Source of the DNA: Helianthus annuus
Lineage: Eukaryota; Streptophyta; Magnoliopsida; Asterales; Asteraceae
Length of the DNA: 64,000 nt
Reading direction: 5' to 3'
Assembly: GCF_002127325.2 (NCBI RefSeq)
Contig: NC_035441.2
Span: 46,628,663-46,692,662 of the forward strand
The translations under genes were made by a program, and so were the position numbers. Below, one piece after another: positions 1-13,904 of this stretch (positions within the stretch are counted from its first letter, which is position 1; every line of letters starts with the position of its first letter). Below the pieces are notes generated by a model that made no database searches, had not been told where the DNA came from, and worked only from the letters and a program-made list of their open reading frames with translations.

Positions 1-699
1 TTGGCAGCAGGGTCAAGTTTAAATGAGCAACGGAGATAGCTGCATAAAAAGACAAAAAGAAAGACATCAGTGATCTCATCATACGAGACAGGACTGATAG
101 TGATCCTTCAAGGATCCTCTACACCTACCATGAGTGGCCCATTCCTCGGGCAGATCCTCCCATCCGGGATGGAATCCCTCTTAACAAAGAAAAACGACGT
201 TTCCAGTTTTTATCATTTCTTGGTAACTTTGAAGATAGGGTTGATTCCTCCCCAGATTTCCGTTTCAACAAGTACCGCGTGAGAACCAAAGGTGGTGAGA
301 TCATAGAGCTCAGCTAACTCTGACATCCCCAAATCAATCCCTTCTTGCTCGACTGATCCTCTCAAAGGTATATAGAACCCTCCAGATCATCGGCATAGCT
401 TGGATATAATGAGATGCCGGTAAGAGAAAAGAAAAGATTGGGTAAATGTCGGAAAAGGATATGAATACCCGATGAGGAAAGGAGTAGCAGGAAAGGCCAC
501 CCAAGTGTCCGAAACAAAATCACTCAAAGCAGTAGGATAAAAGACTTAAAAAACCACGTTCGCCGGAAGCAATGGCGAAGCTTGTCTATTTGGATATCGG
601 TAAACAGCATCTCTCCATAGGAGAATCTTTGATAATCCCCTGGCTTTTCAAGGGACTATCCTTCTTAGAGCCTTTGTGCGGTGAATTCCGAAGAAGCAT
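1..699 (-). pseudogene. Tat-B antisense gene, exons 1 and 2 (partial, decayed)
   Basis: Exon 1 runs from an ATG at 699 down to 129, where the conserved donor (CATG then GTAGG on the minus strand) sits; the acceptor is near 40 and exon 2 continues off the window start at 39. The product resembles the N-terminal domain described for the intact copy in Tat-F (putative gypsy-type transposon domain family, Pfam PF04195 from memory). Frameshifts relative to Tat-F break the frame, so no full product is expected. Confidence 0.7.
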
Positions 700-838
700 A
701 TTCGAGATGAAAACAGGGTAAAAGCAAGAAAGAACAGAGAAAGAAGAAAAAGAAGAGATGATACCTGATCAAGCCTTCGGTGACGATTATAAAGGAAGAT
801 ACTTCGAATTTAAATGCAAAATGATCTAACCTATCTCC

Positions 839-916
839 TATTTATAATGATGATTCGCAGGGATTGTCACATCAGTGACGTAATATCATAACGGCTAGTC
901 CATGTGCAACGGCTAG
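839..916 (-). promoter_or_regulatory. Tat-B antisense-gene promoter
   Basis: Read on the minus strand: two CTAGCCGTT motifs (AACGGCTAG on plus at 890-898 and 908-916, 18 bp apart), an ACGT box (TGACGT at 876-881) and a TATA box (TATAAATA, plus-strand 839-846), about 140 bp before the antisense ATG at 699. The same order and spacing occurs in the other Tat copies. Function is inferred from motif content and conservation only. Confidence 0.55.
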
Positions 917-1001
917 TAAATCGGAATCGTCGTTAGAGATAAGCTCAAAACAAAATATAACTCATCTATTTACATTTAACTCCTTATATTTTGGGGGCAA
1001 T

Positions 1002-1715
1002 TGTTAGGGCTGGATTTTTACTATGAATGATCCTTATATGTGATCCTAACCAGTGATCCTTATTTCTTGACAGGCAGTGATCCTCAGCCGGACTCAGGAT
1101 CAGGATCATGGGACGATATGGTGATCCTTACACTAACGGTCACTTCCACTCGTACAAATTGTTTTGCAGGAAAACACTAGCAATATGCCCTACACATCAT
1201 GATCCAGGGACGCGTTTTCACAAATATGGCAAGAGCTAAATGTGGAGATACGTTGTACCGGATATGGAAACTTAGCTTGATTAATGGGCAACAATTTAGG
1301 CTAGATTATCTTTATTTCTAAGGGGTAATGAGCTGATTAGTGGTCTATCTACCTAAAATAAGTTACCTACACATGTATAAATACCCATCTTCCTCATTCG
1401 GAAGAACACACACAACATACGACACAACTCTCGAACACTTAGACACTCAGTGATCCTTGTACTCAGCTCATTATCATCCGAAGTTGTAACTACATTTTTA
1501 TTATATTGAAGTTGGTGATCGGTAGTTGCCATCACCCGAGGTTTTTTTATGCCGGAGATCATACATTGATCAAGGGCTTTTTCCTCGTATAAATCATTGT
1601 GTCTTTGTATCTTTATCACAGAAGTGATCCTTTACTTTCATAGCTAACCAAGCATCATACCCCGTTTTACATAAAGTTTGGTTACATTATCCTTGTGTGA
1701 TTTTTGACCAAAACA
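1002..1715 (+). repeat. Tat-B 3' LTR (714 bp)
   Basis: Begins TGTTAGGGCTGG and ends ACCAAAACA (TG...CA). Same family as the 718-bp LTRs of Tat-F with small indels. It has the TGATCCT cluster near its start, a TATAAATA box near 1377 and the late GGTGAT...ATCACC inverted repeat. It follows directly on the PPT, so it is the 3' LTR. Confidence 0.93.
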
Positions 1716-2813
1716 TCTATTACTTCATTTGCTAATCTAGTTAACCTGTTTAATAATCAATTTTCTTGTAGTAGGAAAGTTTGAACGCTTAACTAGTGAT
1801 TTATATAGGGTAACTCAAGGTCAAAATGAATCACTTAGAGATTATATCACTAAGTTTAGTAAAGAATCCTTAGATATCCCTAACCCTGGATATAGCTACG
1901 GCTGTAGAAGCCTTTAAAATGGTTTGCTTAGGGATTCGTTATTTTATGATGATCTTATTATGAACCCGTGCCAGGAATCTCGATGAAGTAAGAACCAGGG
2001 TCCTTAGGTTCATCCAGTTAGAGGATGACCAAAGGATCCAGGAGAGACTAGCAGGATCCTCGAAACAGGAAAAGCAAGGATCCTATTTCAAGAATAACAA
2101 GTTCAAATCCTACAACAAGTCTGATAGCCAGAATGTGCATGCAGTAGAACAAGAAGAGGATGATGAGGATTATCCTCCAATTTCTGAATATTGTTTTTCT
2201 GTTGATAACAATGGAACTAATCCTTGCAATGCAGAATTTAGGTGTGAAAGCTAGATGGCCAAGAAAAAGTGACAAAACCAGCTGCCACAAAAGACAAATC
2301 AAAATGGTGTGCATACCACGAGGATTTGGGCATCTCACCGAAGAGTGGCATTGCTCTAAGGAAAGAAATTGGTTACTGTTAAGCAAGGGGCACTTAAAGG
2401 AACTTTTGGGGCGAAAGAAGTCAAGAACCCAGGATCCTGAAAGGATCCCAGAAAAAAGCTCCAGCTCCTCCAGCAGATGCCACAAGTTATAAACTTCATA
2501 TCCGGAGGATCAGACATTTCTGGTACTTCCTTTTTAGCAGCCAAAAGACGTGCCAAGGAAACCAAGATGGATAATGGAGACAGACCCATCCGAACGTCCA
2601 GTGTTACCGAAGATAAAATCATAACTTTTGACGAGGATGATCGTGTTGACATTCAGGATCCTCATCATGATGGTCTTGTTATCACTCTTTTTATTTCTAA
2701 CCATTTTGTTCGCATGATCCTTATAGATGGAGGAAGCTCTGTGAATATCATTCAGCTTGATGTCCTTAAAAAGATGAATATTCCTGAATCCGATATTATA
2801 CCAAGATCCTCAG
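1716..2813 (+). pseudogene. Tat-A gag to protease start (segment 1 of 3)
   Basis: Decayed gag-protease of the oldest Tat element, interrupted on both sides. The translation follows the Retrotrans_gag region (ITSFANLVNLFNNQF), then the linker, and from 2477 an open frame leading to the protease motif LIDGGSSVN near 2720-2750. Single-base indels (for example an extra G in the S-R-K-F stretch near 1780 and another near 1885) break the gag frame. It stops at the Tat-C insertion (target copy ctcag 2809-2813) and resumes at 11942; joining gives continuous P-R-S-S-V-L-V-G-F. Confidence 0.88.
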
Positions 2814-3539
2814 TGTTTTGGTCAAAAATCACACAAGGATAATGTAACCAAACTTTATGTAAACGGGGTATGATGCTTGGTTAATTATAAAAGTAAAGGA
2901 TCACTTTTATGAGAAATATGCAAAGACACAATGATTTATACGAGGAAAAAGCCCTTGATCAATATATGATCTCCGGCATAAAAAACCTCGGGTGATGGCA
3001 ACTACCGATCACCAAACTTCAATATAAGAACAAAATACTTACAACTTCGGATGATAATGAGCTGAGTACAAGGATCACTATTGTTTCGAGTGTCTAAGTG
3101 TGTGAGAGTTGCGTTGTATGTCGTGTGTTCTTCCGAATGAGGAAGAGTGTTATATATACAAGTGTAGGTGACCTATTTTAGGTAAAAAGACTAATAATCA
3201 GCTCATTACCCCTTTAGAAATAAAAGTAAATCTAGCCTAAATTATCGCCCTTAAATCATGCCAAGTTTCCATATCCTTCACAACGTCCATCTCCGATTAA
3301 GCACATGCCATAGTTGTGAAGACGTGTCCTTTAATTGTGATGCTAAGAGCGGATCCTGCTAGTCATTCCTGCAAAACAACATTAAATTCAACGAAAGCAA
3401 CTGTTAGCATGAGGATCCTATGATGGTCCGTGATCCTGATCCTGGGAGTCTGCTGAGGATCACTATCTGCCAAAGAAACAAGGATCACTGGTTAGGATCA
3501 CATGTGAGGATCATGTATTGTAAAAATCCAGCCCTAACA
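2814..3539 (-). repeat. Tat-C 3' LTR (726 bp)
   Basis: On plus it starts TGTTTTGGTCAAAAATCAC and ends CAGCCCTAACA, i.e. TG...CA on minus. It is followed by TTGCCCCCAAAA (PPT complement), identifying it as the 3' LTR. Ten GGATC/GATCC sites were counted, eight of them in the last ~220 bp (U3 side). Confidence 0.95.
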
Positions 3540-3612
3540 ATTGCCCCCAAAATATAAGGAGTTTATTTTAAATTAACGAGTTATATTTTGTTTTGATCTT
3601 ATCTCCGAATAA

Positions 3613-3690
3613 CTAGCCGTTACAACCGGACTAGCCGTTGCGATCATTACGTCACTGAAGTGACATCCCTGCAAATCATGATTATAAATA
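3613..3690 (+). promoter_or_regulatory. Tat-C antisense-gene promoter
   Basis: CTAGCCGTT at 3613-3621 and 3631-3639 (18 bp apart), TACGTCAC at 3648-3655 and TATAAATA at 3683-3690, ahead of the ATG at 3845. AACGG is the core of plant MSA (MYB3R) elements and ACGT the core of bZIP sites; using them as a promoter is inference supported by conservation in the other copies. Confidence 0.6.
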
Positions 3691-3844
3691 GGAGATAGGG
3701 TTGGGATCGATCCTCATTTAAATTCAAGATATCTTCCCTTTATAATCTCCACCGAAGGTTGATCAGGTATTCCCTTCCCTTATCTTCTCTTTCTTTCTTC
3801 TATTACTCTGTTTACTACTCCCCTGTTTCTATTCTCCCGCAAGG

Positions 3845-5425
3845 ATGTTGCTCCGAAATTCTCCACATAAGGATCACAAGAAGAGTAGTTCCTTAAAAAG
3901 CCAAGGGATCATCAAGGACTCTCCTACTGAGAGATGCTGTTACACCGATGCTCTCATTGATAGGATCCGTCACTGTTTTCCGGCGGATACCGTCTTTAAA
4001 TCTTTTCTCCTATCGCCCTAAGTGATTTTATCTCCGACACCTGGGTGGCTTTACCTGCAACTCCGTTCTCCATAGGATATTCGTATCCTTTTCCAGCCTT
4101 CACCCAATCTTTCTTTTCCTTAACCGGCATCTCTTATATCCAAGCTATGCCGATGATCTGGAGGGTTCTGTATACCTTCGAGAGGATCATCGAGCAGAAA
4201 GGGATTGACCTAGGGATGGCGGAGTTGGCCGAGCTTTATGATCTTACCTCGTTTGGCTCTTATCGATATTTGTTGAAACGGAAAGCTGGGGAGGATCACC
4301 CTGTTTTTAAGGTTACAAAAAATGATACAAATTGGAAGCGACGCTTCTTCTTTGTCAGAAGGGATACCATCCCTTATGGGAAGGATCTGCCCAAGGAGTG
4401 GGCCACTCATGGTAGGATAGAGGATCCTCGAAGGATCACTATCAGACTTGTCTCTTATGATGAGGATCACTAATGTCTTTTTTGTCTTTTGTGTTTTTTC
4501 AGCTATATCCGTTACTCATCTCAAGTTAACTCCTGCTGCAAGAGAGAGAGTTTTAGCTTTCAAGAAGCTTGATCCTGAGACCAGAAGTTTTCAAGTCACC
4601 ATCCAAGATTCACAAGAAGTATCCTCCGCATCAGCCACATTGTCAAGTAAGTATCCTTATCAAAAAGTAAGTTCTATAAAAATATTAAATTAGTTAGGAG
4701 ACTTATCTTGTTTTGATTGTGTAGGTGCTGGGAAATCTGCTAAGTCCGCCAAGTCTGCCTCCTTGTTTGGGATTGATGATCTTGCCAACGTCAAGTCTTC
4801 GAAGAAGAAGACTCCTGCTGCTACTCCCTCTGCTTCAGCCCCTAAATTACCCATTAGGGGTAAGGGAAAGAAGAGGAAGGCTCCGGAGGATCTTCAAGGA
4901 TTTCCTTAAATGAGGTAAGGATCATTGCCCCTGTTGGTTATCCTGATGGTTTTGAGGATCACCTGTGTCTGACGTCATATCCTGTTTTTCTTGCAGAGAT
5001 TTACCGAAATAGAGGCTTATGTTAATCACGTTGAAGATCAAGACCGCCAGATTACCGACCTTCAACAGATGGGTGTGCTGAAGGATCTCAAGATAGTTGA
5101 TCTTGAGAAGGAGCTCCGGGCTACCAAGGATAAAGCTGTCAAAGCACTGATCAGCTTTGACTACGAGAAGCGTGACATCACCCAGGATGCTAAGGTCTCT
5201 GCTGCGATAACTATGTATAAGATCCAGCTGCAGATGGCTGCGGAGGCTCAGGATCCTTCCTTTGACAAAGGCATATGGGACGTGGAAGGTTGGAAGGCAA
5301 GGCTAGCAGAGTTGGAGGATGACGAAGATGCTGAGGATATCCCAATGCTGGAGGGTGGTGATGCTGGCAAGGATCAGGGTGGAGAAGCTAGTGGAGCTGG
5401 TGGTGATGAAGCAGCGAAGGTTTGA
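3845..5425 (+). pseudogene. Tat-C antisense gene (4 exons, frameshifted)
   Basis: Exons by comparison with Tat-F: 3845-4411, 4503-4646, 4725-4914, 4997-5425. Introns start GTAGGA, GTAAGT and GTAAGG and end CAG, TAG and CAG. Exon 1 encodes the PF04195-like N-domain but a 2-nt deletion near 3999 shifts the frame; the rest of exon 1 is open again in another frame. Exon 3 has lost about 30 nt before its donor. Exon 4 encodes a coiled-coil and acidic tail ending at TGA 5423-5425. The gene lies opposite to gag-pol between PPT and pol end. Calling it broken is secure; the protein's role is unknown. Confidence 0.8.
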
Positions 5426-6819
5426 GCTGCAGGATTGGGCAATGATGGATATTTTGAGACTAGGCCGGAGCCCAATTTTTTGAGTTTGGTAGTGGTTTGA
5501 TGTTTGAAACAATTTTATGGTTTGTACTTTGAACAATAGTTTTTAGGGTTAAGGATCCTGAATCCTTTGAACAATAGGTAGGATCGCAAATGGTGGAGGG
5601 ATCCTCTGTTTGGGGGATGAAGCCTTTGTGATCCTGCCGCCTTTAATTTCCTGCACATGCTAAGACCGCATAGACGATGGACACCCTTTGCCAACCCATG
5701 TGGACGGGCCACGTTTTGCTGGTAGAAATGTGGGTTGGCAATTTTGACAATTTTTTGAAAGGGTTGAAAATCCTTTTGTTAATAATATAACTCTAATCTT
5801 TCTGGCTTATCTCGTGTTGTTATCCTTTATTTATCTTCTTATCTTCCAGTTTGTTTTAGAAACCTATTTGTTATGGTAACAAGAGTTGAGCAAACCATGT
5901 TTAATAAATTTAGGATATGATCCTTAGATCAAATATCCTGATACTGAAAATTTTTGAAGCAATCAATTTCAAGGATCATAGGTTTAGTTGTCAAAGTGTA
6001 AGGGTTGTTTAGTATAATCAAAATAGTCAAGGACCATACCTGAGGATCCAAGTTAGGATCCTAACCTTTGATCAAGATAACCATAAGTGAAATTTTAGCG
6101 GATAACAAGGATTAAGGATCCTTATTTGTTTAGCTTCGAGAACCTGAAAAATGGAACATAACTTGGGACTAAGCCAATGTAAAAGATAAATTAGTAGCTG
6201 GGGACATGCCCAAAGGATAACGGGGGATGATCCCAAAGGATCACTGGGGACAAGCCCAAAGGATAACTGGGGACAAGCCCAAAGGATAACTGGGGACAAG
6301 CCCAAAGGATCGTATGTAAACTGGAGTATGGCCCTTACTGGCGACTATCCAAACTTAGTGACATGAAAATGTCAAAACCTTAGCTAGCGTGAAAACGTTA
6401 GAAACCTTATGAACGGATGTATGGTACATCTACCATTATACGTAGGATCCTGGGTATAGCCAGTACGATGAGGTTGTCAGCCCCGGAAGTGGGTACTGGT
6501 CCCAAAGACGTGAACTATATCAGGATCATCGTGCGCTGCTGGCGGAAACTGGGGATAATCCCAAGGATAACTGGGGACAAGCCCAAGGATCTGCGTTGCT
6601 TTTGAAGATCTTTGACGATATGCTGTAGATACCTGAACTATCATAACTCAAATGGTTCGTGAGAAGAGGATGAAGGATACAGGATCCTTATCCTTTGGTA
6701 AAAAGTAAGGAAATGTAAATGTTTTAAGATAAGGACATTACCAGAGTAAGGATCACTGTCATCACCGGGATCTTTCGAGGATACTTCAGTGTAAGGATCA
6801 CATGCTTGAAGGATCATGT
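5426..6819. other. Tat-C convergent spacer between antisense gene and pol
   Basis: Non-coding spacer between the 3' ends of the antisense gene and pol. It holds two short minisatellite blocks (6199-6311; 6548-6590) of the GGGGACAAGCCCAAAGG type. A GTG-initiated small frame at 6641-6823 (minus) matches the short post-pol frame of Tat-F. Nothing else recognisable was seen. Confidence 0.7.
6199..6311. repeat. Minisatellite, 23-bp unit (GGGGACAAGCCCAAAGG core)
   Basis: About five units of a 23-bp repeat CTGGGGACAAGCCCAAAGG plus ATAA, with some diverged units. Equivalent arrays of different copy number sit at the same place in every Tat element here. Variable tandem repeats in the 3' untranslated region are a known property of Tat/Ogre-type elements. 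Confidence 0.85.
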
Positions 6820-9072
<2,253 letters not shown>

Positions 9073-9090
<18 letters not shown>

Positions 9091-11133
9091 ACTTGATGTT
9101 CTAATAGGTCTTTCTCCATTATCCATTTTTGACTCCTTTGCATGCCTTTTGGCCGCCGAGAAGGATGTACCACAGATGTCTGATCCTCCGGAAATAAAGT
9201 TGATCACTTGTGCATTTGCCGGAGGTGCTGGAGCCTTTTCAGGGATCCTTTCAGGATCCTGAGTCCTTTGCTTTTTTCTTCCCAACAGTTCTTTTAGGTG
9301 CCCCTTGCTTAACAGATATCCAATCTCTTTTCTTAAAGCTATGCATTCTTCGGTTAGATGCCCGAAATCCTCATGGTATGCACACCATTTTGACTTGTCT
9401 TTAGTCCCGGATGGTTTATCATTCTTCCTGGGCCATCTAGCTTTTTCACCTAGATTCTGCATTGCAAGGATTAGTTCCTGATTATCAACGGAAAAACAAT
9501 ATTCTGAGATTGGAGGATAATCTTCATCATCCTCTTCTTGGTCAACAGCATGCACATTCTGGTTCTCATTTCTATGGTAGGATTTGAATTTGTTGTTCTT
9601 GAAGGAGGATCCTTGCTTCTCCTGTTTTGAGGATCCTACTTGTCTCTCCTGGATCCTCTTGTCATCCTCTAGCCGGATGAACCTGAGTGCCCGAGTTCTT
9701 ACTTCATCTAGGTTCCTGCATGGTGTCATAACAAGATCATCATAGAATAATGAATCCTTAAGCAGTCCCATCTTGAAGGCTTCAACAGCCGTAGCCATAT
9801 CCAAGTTGGGAATGTCCAAGGATTCTTTACTAAATTTAGTTATGTAATCCCTTAATGATTCATTATGACTTTGAGTTACTCTATATAAATCACTGGTTAA
9901 TCTTTCAAATTTTCTACTACAAGAGAATTGGTTATTGAATAAATTAACTAAATTAGCAAATGAAGTAATAGAGTAAGGGGGAAGACTTAGCAGCCATTTA
10001 AGAGCTGATCCAGTAAGAGTGGATCCAAATCCTTTACATAGGCATGCTTCCTTTAACTTTTCCGTTGTACCATCATACAGCTTCATAGTAGGGATATGGA
10101 ACCTTTTGGGTACCTTTGCATCACAAATTGGTGGTGCAAAGCGAGATACCTTGTGGCTTCCATCTGCAATCTCTGGGATAGGCTTGACTACCCCTGGAAC
10201 ACTTGAGATCATATCTTTTAGCTTCTGCAATTCTCTGGCCATAGCATGATTGACACCTGTATCCTGCATGAATCCATGGTTAGTAGCAAGATGATTATTT
10301 AAAGTGTTACCTCCCACTGAGTTCAAGTTAGTGAATTCATATTGCTGGGATTCGGGGATAACGGAGGGACCAGTGGAAGCAATGGTCTGCATTGGAATGA
10401 AGTCCCCTTGATGGACATCTAGACTTCCTGTTTGCAAATTTTTTAGGGATCCTGGCATCTGGAAGGATCCTGGTATCTGGAAGGATCCTGGTATTTGGAA
10501 GGATCCTGGTATCTGGGATGATCCTGGAACGAAGGAGGATCCTTGAACCTGGGATGATCCTAGAACGAAGGAGGATCCTTGAACCTGGGATGATCCTGGA
10601 ATAAAGTAGGATCCTTGAAACTGCTGTGCTCCCGGATAGGCTCCCGAATTCATGAAGGATCCCATATGCTGGGGATAGGATACTGCCGGCTGAAAGTGTG
10701 AGCCTGATGCCTGAGTCATTGCTGTCGATCCGAGGTGCAATCCTCTTGATTCTCCCATAATTTGCACGTCTGGAATTCCTGATGGCTGAGAAGTAATCAT
10801 TGGAGTATCAAAGCTCAAGGATTTGGGCATCAGTGGGGAATGATCCTCTGCCGTTTTCTTTTGTCTTTTGAGATCTCCAATTTCCCTGAGGATCCTTTCC
10901 TTAGTTTCATCCTGCCGCTGCATACGATCCTTCATCTGCAAAATCAAAGTAAATACATCACTAGTACTGGGAATATAAGAATTCATAGCAGAAGGAGATG
11001 GAGTTTTAGAATTAGTAGGAGTTTGTCTCTTCTCAGCATTCTTCTGGGATCCTGCCTGTGGTGGAGGCAGAATGTTCTGGGACGAGGTGACTGCAGACAT
11101 TGCCGTGGACATGTTTTTCAATGATGAAGCCAT
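9073..11133 (-). CDS. gag: Tat-C gag (protease lost)
   Basis: The frame starts at the ATG at 11133 (MASSLKN), short after the PBS, and stays open to the deletion junction, ending TGA at 9073. In order: Ser/Pro-rich N-terminus, a Gly-Ser-Ser-Gln/Phe-Val-Pro-Gly repeat region, Retrotrans_gag domain (an in-frame 19-residue loss between TT and EKLKEACLCKGFG), and a C-x2-H-x4-H-x4-C zinc knuckle (CAYHEDFGHLTEEC). The protease that follows in Tat-F is deleted. It could still give Gag. Confidence 0.85.
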
Positions 11134-11189
11134 GTAATTCTTTGAAATGATTTCGAACAAAAGGTTTTCTTATGAATGAAGCACCAATT

Positions 11190-11207
11190 GCCCCACGGTG
11201 GGCGCCA
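11190..11207 (-). other. Tat-C primer binding site
   Basis: The complement reads TGGCGCCCACCGTGGGGC, 3 bp inside the 5' LTR. The same site is found in Tat-E and Tat-F. TGGCGCC is the expected complement of a tRNA ending GGCGCCA; the tRNA species was not assigned. Confidence 0.8.
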
Positions 11208-11210
11208 AAC

Positions 11211-11936
11211 TGTTTTGGTCAAAAATCACACAAGGATAATGTAACCAAACTTTATGTAAACGGGGTATGATGCTTGGTTAATTATAAAAGTAAAGGATCA
11301 CTTTTATGAGAAATATGCAAAGACACAATGATTTATACGAGGAAAAAGCCCTTGATCAATATATGATCTCCGGCATAAAAAACCTCGGGTGATGGCAACT
11401 ACCGATCACCAAACTTCAATATAAGAACAAAATACTTACAACTTCGGATGATAATGAGCTGAGTACAAGGATCACTATTGTTTCGAGTGTCTAAGTGTGT
11501 GAGAGTTGCGTTGTATGTCGTGTGTTCTTCCGAATGAGGAAGAGTGTTATATATACAAGTGTAGGTGACCTATTTTAGGTAAAAAGACTAATAATCAGCT
11601 CATTACCCCTTTAGAAATAAAAGTAAATCTAGCCTAAATTATCGCCCTTAAATCATGCCAAGTTTCCATATCCTTCACAACGTCCATCTCCGATTAAGCA
11701 CATGCCATAGTTGTGAAGACGTGTCCTTTAATTGTGATGCTAAGAGCGGATCCTGCTAGTCATTCCTGCAAAACAACATTAAATTCAACGAAAGCAACTG
11801 TTAGCATGAGGATCCTATGATGGTCCGTGATCCTGATCCTGGGAGTCTGCTGAGGATCACTATCTGCCAAAGAAACAAGGATCACTGGTTAGGATCACAT
11901 GTGAGGATCATGTATTGTAAAAATCCAGCCCTAACA
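11211..11936 (-). repeat. Tat-C 5' LTR (726 bp)
   Basis: No difference from 2814-3539 was found by eye. Followed by target copy ctcag (11937-11941), after which Tat-A resumes. Confidence 0.95.
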
Positions 11937-12884
11937 CTCAGTACTTGTGGGATTCATTGGGGAGACCAAGAATACTCTGGGGGACATCAAACTTCCAATC
12001 TATATTGAAGGATTACATTCATATCAAAAATTGTGTGTTATAGATTGCTTATCTTGTTGTAACGTTATCCTTGGCAGGCCTTGGATACATGACATGAAGG
12101 CAGTCCCATCCACTTATCACCAATCTGTAAAGCTTCCTAGTCCATGGGGGGTGGTGAAAATTGAGAGCGATCAGCAAGAGGCTAAGAATTGCTACACATC
12201 ATCAATGAAACCAGCCTCAAGGCCTAGAGAGCAATAGCAATTAAAGTATCCTCCAAGGGATGTCTTGGAGGCAAGAGAGCAGGATGTAGAAGAATCCTTA
12301 TGGATCCCCATGATCCTGAATCCAAGATTTACATAGGATCAGGGATCCTTAGCAAAATAGAAGAGGATTTGGTATCCTTCCTCAAAAGAAGAAAATCTAC
12401 CTTTGCATGGAAACACGAAGATATGATAGGTATATCTAAAGATATAATTACTGATAAACTTGGCATTGACAGGTCATTCAAACCAATCCATCAAAAGAGG
12501 AGGAAGTTTGCTCCAGAGAGAAATGCCATTATCCAGGAGGAGGTAGAAAAGTTACTCCGAGCAGGTATGATCAGAGAGGTCAAGTATCCAAAATGGTTGG
12601 CCAATGTGGTTGTTGTTCAAAAGAAAAACGGAGAGTGGAGGGTATGCGTCGACTTTACTGATTTAAATAAGGCATGTCCCAAGGATCCTTTCCCATTGCC
12701 CCACATTGACTCCATGGTGGATGCTACCGCGGGTCATGAACTGTTAACTTTTATGGATGCTTCATCTGGATTTCAACAAATTCAGATGGAACCATCTGAT
12801 CAAGAGGATACAGCCTTTATGACCCCAACTGGTATTTACTGTAATATTGCTCTGCCATTTGGACTAAGAAATGCAGGTGCTACT
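11937..12884 (+). pseudogene. Tat-A protease end, UAG, RT N-terminal part (segment 2 of 3)
   Basis: The protease frame continues (VGFIGETKNTLGDIKLPIYI) and ends R-E-Q-stop at 12235-12237 inside CAATAGCAATTA. RT follows (Y-P-P-R-D-V-L-E), broken by a 1-nt deletion near 12292 relative to Tat-D, then open from 12300 through the RT fingers (VCVDFTDLNKACPKDPFPLP) to F-G-L-R-N-A-G-A-T, where Tat-D is inserted (target copy ctact 12880-12884). The frame resumes at 44708 with Y-Q-R-L-V-N-M-M-F. Confidence 0.9.
12232..12243 (+). promoter_or_regulatory. Readthrough-type stop context, Tat-A
   Basis: CAATAGCAATTA spans the gag-protease stop (TAG 12235-12237). It is the same 12-mer as in Tat-D, Tat-E and Tat-F even though this copy is otherwise decayed. 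Confidence 0.75.
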
Positions 12885-13604
12885 TGTTTTGGTCAAAAAT
12901 CAAGCAAAGATAATGCAACCAAATCTTTATGTGTGAGGTATGATGCTTGAATCAATGAATAATATTGAGGATCACTCAGAAATATAATGAACAAGTTACA
13001 CAATGATTTATACGAGGAAAAAGCCCTTGATCAAGAGTTGATCTCCGGCATAAAAAACCTCGGGTGATGGAAACTACCGATCACCAACTTAAATTAAATA
13101 AAATGTGTGTTACAACTTCGGATGATAGCGAGCTAGTTACAAGGATCACTAGAGTGAAATGTGTAACAATGATGTGTAATCGCCGAGCAAAGTGTTGTAA
13201 ACTGATGAGAGAAGTATGAGTGTGTGTGTGTTTGTAGCCGAAAATAGCCAAGTGTTCTAATCTAGCTCGCAATCCCCTTTTAAATTTAGTAAATATCTAA
13301 ATAACTAACTATCCGCAATTCATGCCCTCTCCCCACGATCTCCATAACGTTCACCATGGTCAAGCACGTGCGGAATAAAAGAGAATATGCTCCAGGAATA
13401 TCGCCATGACTAAGTCCAAGCACGTACTCCTGCAAAACAATCCCATATTCAAAGTAGACAATTGTTAGTGTAAGGATTACTATAATGATCCTGGATCCTG
13501 ATCCTACAATACTCTCTGAGGATCACTAATTCAGACAGATTTAAGGATCCTTAAACCTGACAGCAATTGAGGATCACTGATCACAGGAAAATCTTCCCCT
13601 AACA
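12885..13604 (-). repeat. Tat-D 3' LTR (720 bp)
   Basis: On plus it starts TGTTTTGGTCAAAAATCAAGC and ends CTTCCCCTAACA, then TTGCCCCCAAAA (PPT complement). It is a diverged subfamily relative to Tat-C/E/F LTRs but keeps the GGTGATGGAAACTACCGATCACC-type stem-loop region near 13065-13085. Confidence 0.93.
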
Positions 13605-13686
13605 ATTGCCCCCAAAATACAAGGAGTAAAAATGTAAATAACGAGTTGTATTTTCTCGTTCTTATCCGCAACAAATCAACGGATAA

Positions 13687-13765
13687 CTAGCCGTTGAAGA
13701 CGGACTAGCCGTTACAAGCCTGACGTCACTGAAGTGACTATCCTGCAAGATCATTATTATAAATT
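13687..13765 (+). promoter_or_regulatory. Tat-D antisense-gene promoter
   Basis: CTAGCCGTT at 13687-13695 and 13705-13713 (18 bp apart), a perfect TGACGTCA palindrome at 13721-13728, and TATAAATT at 13758-13765, before the ATG at 13905. Confidence 0.6.
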
Positions 13766-13904
13766 GAAGTTAGGGATATAGATTAATTTGCATTTAAATT
13801 CAAGAAAGACTCCCTTTAAATCCACATTCGAAGATCAAGCAGGTATTTCTCTTCCTCTTCTCCCTTTACGTTTTCTTTTCCTGTTCATCTTCTTCTCCAC
13901 CATC

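Larger units (their letters stand above)
1..1715 (+). mobile_element. Tat-B: 3' end of a Ty3/gypsy Tat-lineage retrotransposon
   Basis: The segment matches the 3' part of Tat-F (about 29800-31522) in the same orientation: antisense-gene exons, antisense promoter, PPT-like TTGGGGGCAA at 991-1000, then an LTR ending CA at 1715. The next base continues inside the gag gene of Tat-A, so Tat-B inserted into Tat-A gag; tctat at 1716-1720 is the expected 5-bp target copy, but its partner lies outside the window. Several single-base indels relative to Tat-F mark it as an older copy. Confidence 0.9.

Noticed and set aside
10050..10075. The 57-nt gag gap of Tat-C as an intron.
   Set aside because: No GT donor at the break; it is a small in-frame deletion.
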